From: Anaerolineae bacterium CG2_30_64_16
GTDB lineage: Bacteria > Chloroflexota > Anaerolineae > CG2-30-64-16
Reading direction: 5' to 3'
DNA: 6,457 nt
Assembly: GCA_001871755.1 (NCBI GenBank)
Contig: MNXL01000138.1
Span: forward strand, 1-6,457
Part shown: positions 1 through 6,200 of the stretch, piece by piece
How the letters are laid out: every line of letters begins with the position of its first letter
Numbering within the stretch: the stretch's first letter is position 1
Notes under the pieces: model-generated
What the model was told of the DNA's origin: nothing
Seen by the model: only the letters and a program-made list of their open reading frames with translations
Databases searched by the model: none
Translations under genes and position numbers: made by a program

Positions 1-249
1 GCGATTCCGGGGTCGGGGCCTGTCGTCGGTGTGGGCGGGTCTCTGGCCTGGGACGGGCGGGACTGGCTCTACGTCCTGGCCGGCGGCAATGGCACGGGCT
101 TCCTCCGCTACCACATTCACGGCGACCAGTGGGAAGTCTTGCAGAACACAACCAGCGTCGTCAACCTGGGCGGCGGGCTGGCCCGCATCGGCCAGAACGT
201 GTACGGCGTCCCTGGCGGTGGCCAGGCGTTGTGGAGCTACGACCCGATC
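1..249 (+). other. Kelch-like beta-propeller segment (partial, N-terminal side missing)
   Basis: Residues 1-83 hold two Kelch-like strand patterns. The first has D21-W-L-Y-V-L, glycines G28-G29, then Y37 and W44 in the spacing typical of a Kelch blade. The second repeats the pattern with G57-G58-G59, V67-Y68, G72-G73-G74, then W78-S-Y80-D81-P. The signature is a hydrophobic strand, a di-glycine, then a Tyr/Trp pair. More blades probably lie upstream of the window, since a propeller needs at least four. Kelch-type propellers usually mediate protein or glycan contacts; no ligand can be inferred. A PQQ-like or other propeller type is possible. Confidence 0.6.
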
Positions 250-3200
250 GCCATCTACCCCGAGAAGCTCACCCTGGATCACGTGGCGGTCATTGCGCCC
301 AAGGCGGCATCCACTTCCACCTGGATCAACCTGAACGACCTGGTCGTCTGGCCCGACGATTTCGTGGTCGGCGGGGCGGACAACACCTGGGTTGGGCGCA
401 GTGGCATGGCCTGGTCGCCGCAGCCGATCCTCACCGGCAGCGCGAAGATCACCCACGACGCGGCGCGTCTCCTGGATCCCGACCGCGACGTGTACCGCGT
501 GGGCACCGGCACCAAGCTGGACGGCGGCTACCACACCTATCGTCCCGACGCCATCGTCGCGGCCGACGGCAGCGACGAGTTCACCAGCCTCCAGGATGCC
601 ATCGTCAGCGATGCCAACCGCGTCCTGGTCAGTCCGGGCACTTATCAGGAGAGTTTCTACCTGATAAGCGGCGTGGAGGTCGTCGGCGACAGCGCTGACC
701 TGGTTATCGTGGAACCGCCGGCCGGCAACACGGACCCGGCGTTGGTCCGCGCCGAGGGCGTGGTGGGCGCCAGGCTGACCATGCTGACCCTGAACGGTGC
801 CGGCAGCGGTGTGGACGGCCTGAGCGCGGAAGACGGGACCCAATACGTCGTCGTGAAGCAGAACATCATCCGGGGCACGGACACCGCCATCAGCACGACG
901 GGTGACGATACCGAACTGGAGGTGGTCAACAACACCATCGTCTACAACACCAACGGGATGGTGGCCAGCAACTGCGCACCGGTGGACGTGCGTAACACCA
1001 TCTTCGCGCATCACACTGGTACCGGTCTGACCTATAACGATGCATGCGCCACTCGAAAGCTGCACAAGTACAACCTGTATTGGAATAACACGACTGACCT
1101 CAGCCCGAACGACCCAGGGGCTGGCGAGCTGTTCCTGGATCCCCTGTTCGTCAGTCCAGGCGAGCCATCCCACGATTACCACACCCAGAACGGATCGCCC
1201 GTGATTGACGCCGGCGACCCCGGCGACCCACCGCCTCCGGGGGCCGGCGCGCGGGTGGACATCGGCTACATTGACCAGAACCGGGCCGGGCTGTACGTGG
1301 ACGACGATTACTGCGAGACCTGCGCCAACGACGGTCTGTCCTGGCAGGTGGACGCCTTCGACCACATCCAGGACGCCCTGGACAAGGCTGCTGATAACAT
1401 CCACGACCTGAAGGGGCTGCGGTACACCGTCGGCGTCGCGGCCGGTACTTACACCGAGACGATCACCGTCCCCAGCTACGTGCGCCTGGTGGGCGCTGGC
1501 GCAGAAGAGACGGTCATTGACGCCCACACCATCAGTGAAACTGTGGTCACCTTCGACGGGGTGGTGGAGTCCGAGATCACCGGCTTCACCATGCGGGTCT
1601 ACACGAACACTACCGCCATCAGCGTGACCGGGGCCGCCAACACCATCCTCATCACCCGCAACGTCATCGAAACGTGGAACGAAACCAGCACCGCGTCGGC
1701 CGTGGCCTTCAGTGGCCGGGCGACCGGATGGGTGACTTTCAACACGTTGGCGTCTCACAACGGCCATCGATGGTATGATTGGCCCGAGGAGCACAGAGAC
1801 TACGGCATCTCCAGTTCCGGAGTGGGGACCTGGGTGGCGGTCGAGAATAACATCTTCAGCGGGCCGCTTTCCTGGACCGAGTACGGCTGTGACAGCTTCG
1901 AAGCAGGTCATTTCTATGGCCTGCACACGCTGGACCATGGGCAGATCTTCAACGGCTACAACCTGCTCAACAACAACATACCATACAGAGACGATGCCGG
2001 CACCGGCCTGTCGCAGGGGCCAGGCGACTTGACTTGGGGCGTATGCTTTGAGTACGGCACCTATCGTCCGGAACCCGCTTCGCGGGCCAGAGACGCCGCT
2101 TCGCCCTACGTCGAAGTCCCGCCCGGCGGCGGCGAGCGGGCCGACATGGGCTACTACGAGCTGACGGCCACGCCAGCCACCGTCTTCCTGGGACGGGAGG
2201 ACGTCTCCTCCGCCACCGGCAACTCCGGCGTGAGCCAGGTCGAGGTCGGCTTCAGCCAGATCGCCGACCCCGGCAGCAACGTCACCGATACCTTGCCCTC
2301 ATCCTGGACCCCGGTGACGCTGGATTCGCCGGAGGAGAGCGTGTCTTACTGGGACACAAGCTTCACGCCCAGCCAGAACAGCCTCTATCGCTTCTACAGC
2401 CGCGCGGCAGACGTGGCCACCAATCAGGAGGAGGACGAGCAGGACTGGTACGACGGCGCGTTCGTGGCCGACAGCACCGCGCCCGTCGTCACCTGGACGC
2501 GGCCGGTCAGCGGGTCCATCCTGAACACCCCGCTGGAGCTGCGGGCGCAGGTGTCCGACTACGCCGCCGGCGAGTTCAGCGTCGAGGACGTGTACTTCGT
2601 CGTAGACGGCGGCGAGTATCAGGCCGAGTGGGCGGCCGACCCCTGGGATGAAGACAACCAGGACCCGCGCACCTTCCGCGCCTGGGTTGATCTGGCCCTC
2701 GGGACTTACAACAACGTCATCGCTGTAGCCGAGGACCGAACCGGCAACCAGGGCCAGAGTGACCCGGTCGGCTTCACCGTGTCCGGTCAGGCCCCCGTCG
2801 ATACCACGCCGCCACTACTGGCCGTCGCCGCGCCAACCGAGGGCGGTTGGTACACCAGCACGGTGGTCTTCTCCGGCACCGTTACCGATGCCGGGACCGG
2901 TGTCGCAGCGGTGGAGGTCAGCCTGGACGGCGGGTTCACCTGGCAGCCGGCCACCGTGGACGGCACCGACTGGGAACTGACCTGGGAGGCACCCGAGGAT
3001 CAGGAGTTCGTCTCCTATCCGGCGTGGGTGCGCGCCCGCGACCAGGCCGGCAATGCCAGCCAACAGTCGCGCAACTTCTCCATCGACAACGTGCCCCCCA
3101 CTGGGCCGCAGGTGGAGTCGTTCGAGGCCGTGCTTGGTCCCCTGGAAAAAGACGCTCCGCCCGGCACGCACTTTGATACGCCCGTGCAGCTCCGTATCAC

Positions 3201-6200
3201 CTGGGCCAGGCCGTTCGATGGCAGCGGCTACGCCGAAACCCTGATCGCCGTGGATCAGATAACCGATACGACACCCACCGAGAACCTGGGCGTCGTCACC
3301 ACCACCCTGCGCTCCCTGGCGATTTCCGGCGACTGGTACGTTCATCTGGGCGTGCGCGACATCGTCGGCAACCAGTTCACCCGGCATTACGGGCCGTGGC
3401 ACGTGGGCACCTTCCAGGATGCGGCGACCAACTTCGCCGACCGCGTGCAAACGATTGTGGTGGATGGGCAGATCGACTGGGAGAAGGCGGGTGACGAGTT
3501 TCTCCGCACCGCCCACGAATGGGGCTTCTACGAGTTCCTGGACGACGTCGAGCGGCGCGGGTTGCCCGCCCTGGTGGATTGGTGGGACCCGCAGCAGATG
3601 TACACCACCTGGGACGGCTCCAATCTCTATCTGGGCTGGTCGGGGGCCTGGTGGACGCTGGACGGGGATCTCTGGGTCTACTTGAGCACGGCAGGGCATA
3701 GCTGCTCCCAGCCGGTGACGCCTCTCCCCGCCTGCGCCACGCTGCCCTTCGCTGCCGATTATGCGATCAACATCACCAGCCCCACCACCGGCACCCTGTG
3801 GTCATGCCCCGGCGGCGTCTGGCAGGAGGCCAGCGGGTCGGATTGGGAGTTTGCCCAGGGCGAGAGCGGCGACACCGAGATCCGCCTGGGCCTGGACATG
3901 GCTTCCGTGCCCACGTTGCAGATGCTCAGTTTCGCTCTGGACGATGCGGGCGAACCCTGGGCCGTCTTCCCCACCACCAATACGCCCGATAACCTCTGCT
4001 CCCAACCCTTCGTGTGGACCGACCCGGCCACTATCAGCCAGCAGGTGCAGGGCCAACCCCTGGGCGCCGACGTGGTCATGTCGCTGAACAGCCCGCAAGC
4101 GCCGCAGGGGGCCTGGTGTCCCGGCAGCACCCTGCAATACGTGTTCACCGTGGACAATCTGGAAGATGTCGGAGTATCCGGTTTGGGGCTGGATGTTGAG
4201 GCCAACCCGGGCCTGAGCTTTCAGGCGGTGGAGGGCGCTACGTGTAACAACTGCCCGCCGGGCGGCAACGACTGGTCTCTGCTGCTGCCCACGGTGGAAA
4301 CCGACGGCTCGCACACCATCACCCTCACCGCCGTGCTGGACAATGACCTGGGAACGCTGCTCACGACCGGCATCACCGGGACGCTGCCCCTCTCCGGCAC
4401 GGTGTTGGCCAGTGCGGTCCTCCGCCATCTCCTGGATACCCAGCCGCCCACGATCCAGATCGCCAACACGCCCGGCCAGGTGATCGGCAGCGGCGCGCAA
4501 ACGCTCTCCGGCGCGGCCAGCGATGGCAGCGGCAGCGGCCTGGCCGGGGTCGAATATAGCATCAATGGTGGTGGCGACTGGCAGCAGGCCAGCGGCGCGA
4601 TGAACTGGACGGCCGCCGTTGACGTGCCCGGCGTTGCCTCCGCTCTCACCTTGCAGGCACGGGCGTTGGATGCCTGCGGCTACAGCGGCGACGATGCGGT
4701 GACCTTCGCCGTCGACACGCTGCCTCCCACCCTGACCCCCGACATCCCGCCCTCTCTCAGCGGCGGCTCCGCCACTTTTGGCGGCACAGCCGCGGACGGG
4801 GAGGGGGATGTGACCCAGGTCGAGGTGCAGTTCGATGACCAGAGCGCAAGCTGGCGATCCGGTCAGGTGGCCAGCCCCGACACAAATGGCGTGCAGAACT
4901 GGAGCTTCACCTGGAGCCTGCCGCACGAAGACGGCGTGACCCACACGCTGCGCGCCCGGGCGACCGATGCGGCCGGCAACGAAGCGCTCAGCGGCTGGAT
5001 TACCACCACCGTGGACAACGTGGCGCCCACCCTCGCCGTCACCGGCACGCTGGCGGAGGTCTCGGTGCATGACCCCGGCGCCCCCGTCGTTCTGCAAGGA
5101 CCGGCCGGCGACGGCGGTGGCCTGAGCAGCATGGAGGTGCTCGTCTACGCGCCCGACGGCAGCTCGCTTCGCGAACCGGCGCAATGGACGGGCGAACACT
5201 GGCAGTACACGCCCGCTCTCGATCAATGGAGCGCCGGGGAGTATCACTTGCGGGTGGAGGCCAAAGATGCGGCCGGCAACGCCACCTTGAAGGGGCCGTA
5301 TACGGTGCAGGCTGTGGACTGTCTGAACCCAACCTTAGCCACCACCTTCCTCACCGCCGAACCCGATAACAGCGTGCGCATCGATGCCCGGGTGAGCAAT
5401 GCCGGCAGTGGCAGTGCGCCGGATGGCTTGTCGGTCGCTTTCGACGCCGATAGCACTTTCATCGGCGCCCAATCCACCACGAAGGTGCTGCGGACGGGCG
5501 AGTGGGAAGACCTGGCGATTTCCTGGAACCCGGCCACCTCCGGCAACTACACCATCACGATCGCCGCCAACGACGATGGCACCGGCGTCGCGCCGCTCAA
5601 CTTGTGCGAAGAGCCATCCGACGCGCAGCAGACCGTCTCCATCCTCGACATCCCTCTGGTCGAGTCCTGGAATCTGGTCTCCAGCTTTGTCGATCCCTTC
5701 AATACCGCTATTACCGTCGTGCAGCGGCCCATCAGCGGCACCTATGGCGTGATCCAGAGTTTCGATCTGGGTGCCCGTTCCTATTACCCAGACCTATCTC
5801 CGGAGTTAAACACACTGACCGAGATGGACGCGGAACACGGTTATTGGATCAGGGTGAGGTCCGCTCTCTCACCCACGTTGCGCTTCGTCGGTCAGACCCT
5901 GCCCCCGGACCATCCGCTGCCACTGGCCGTCGGCTGGAACCTGGTCAGCTACCTGCCTCGCGCCGCCCTGGCCGTCACCGTGGCCCTGGAGAGCATCGCC
6001 GGCAAGTATGCCGCGGTGCTGGGCTTCGATCAGGGCGCCCTGTCCTTCTACCCCGACCTGGATCCCAACTTCAACACGCTCCACGAGATGCAACCGCTGC
6101 ACGGCTACTGGATCCGCACGACTGAGGCGGTGACGCTCACCTATCCCGCCGCGGGTGCGGTTGAGGTATTGGGTATTAGGTATTCTACCTCCCCCGGCCC

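Noticed and set aside
406..408. In-frame ATG codons (for example at 406 and 781) as the gene start
   Set aside because: They lie inside or just before recognised modules, with no purine-rich ribosome binding site and no signal peptide after them. Kelch-like sequence continues in frame upstream to base 1.
129..698. Plus-strand frame-3 open frame of 189 codons
   Set aside because: It is very rich in R, G, H and P with no domain. Frame 1 over the same bases shows Kelch-like and beta-helix motifs.
2815..3699. Open frame of 294 codons on the minus strand
   Set aside because: It overlaps the Ig and CBM9-like modules of frame 1 and has low-information antisense composition. There is no supporting domain and no plausible operon context.
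3802..5247. Open frame of 481 codons on the minus strand
   Set aside because: It lies fully opposite the frame-1 gene. Its product is rich in R, G, A and H with no recognisable domain, as expected for the antisense of GC-biased codons, whereas frame 1 gives clear Ig, CBM9-like and DUF11-like motifs over the same bases.
5502..6125. Plus-strand frame-3 open frame of 207 codons
   Set aside because: It is arginine- and proline-rich shadow sequence across the CARDB-like and W-NLVS region, where frame 1 shows two matching repeats at protein level.
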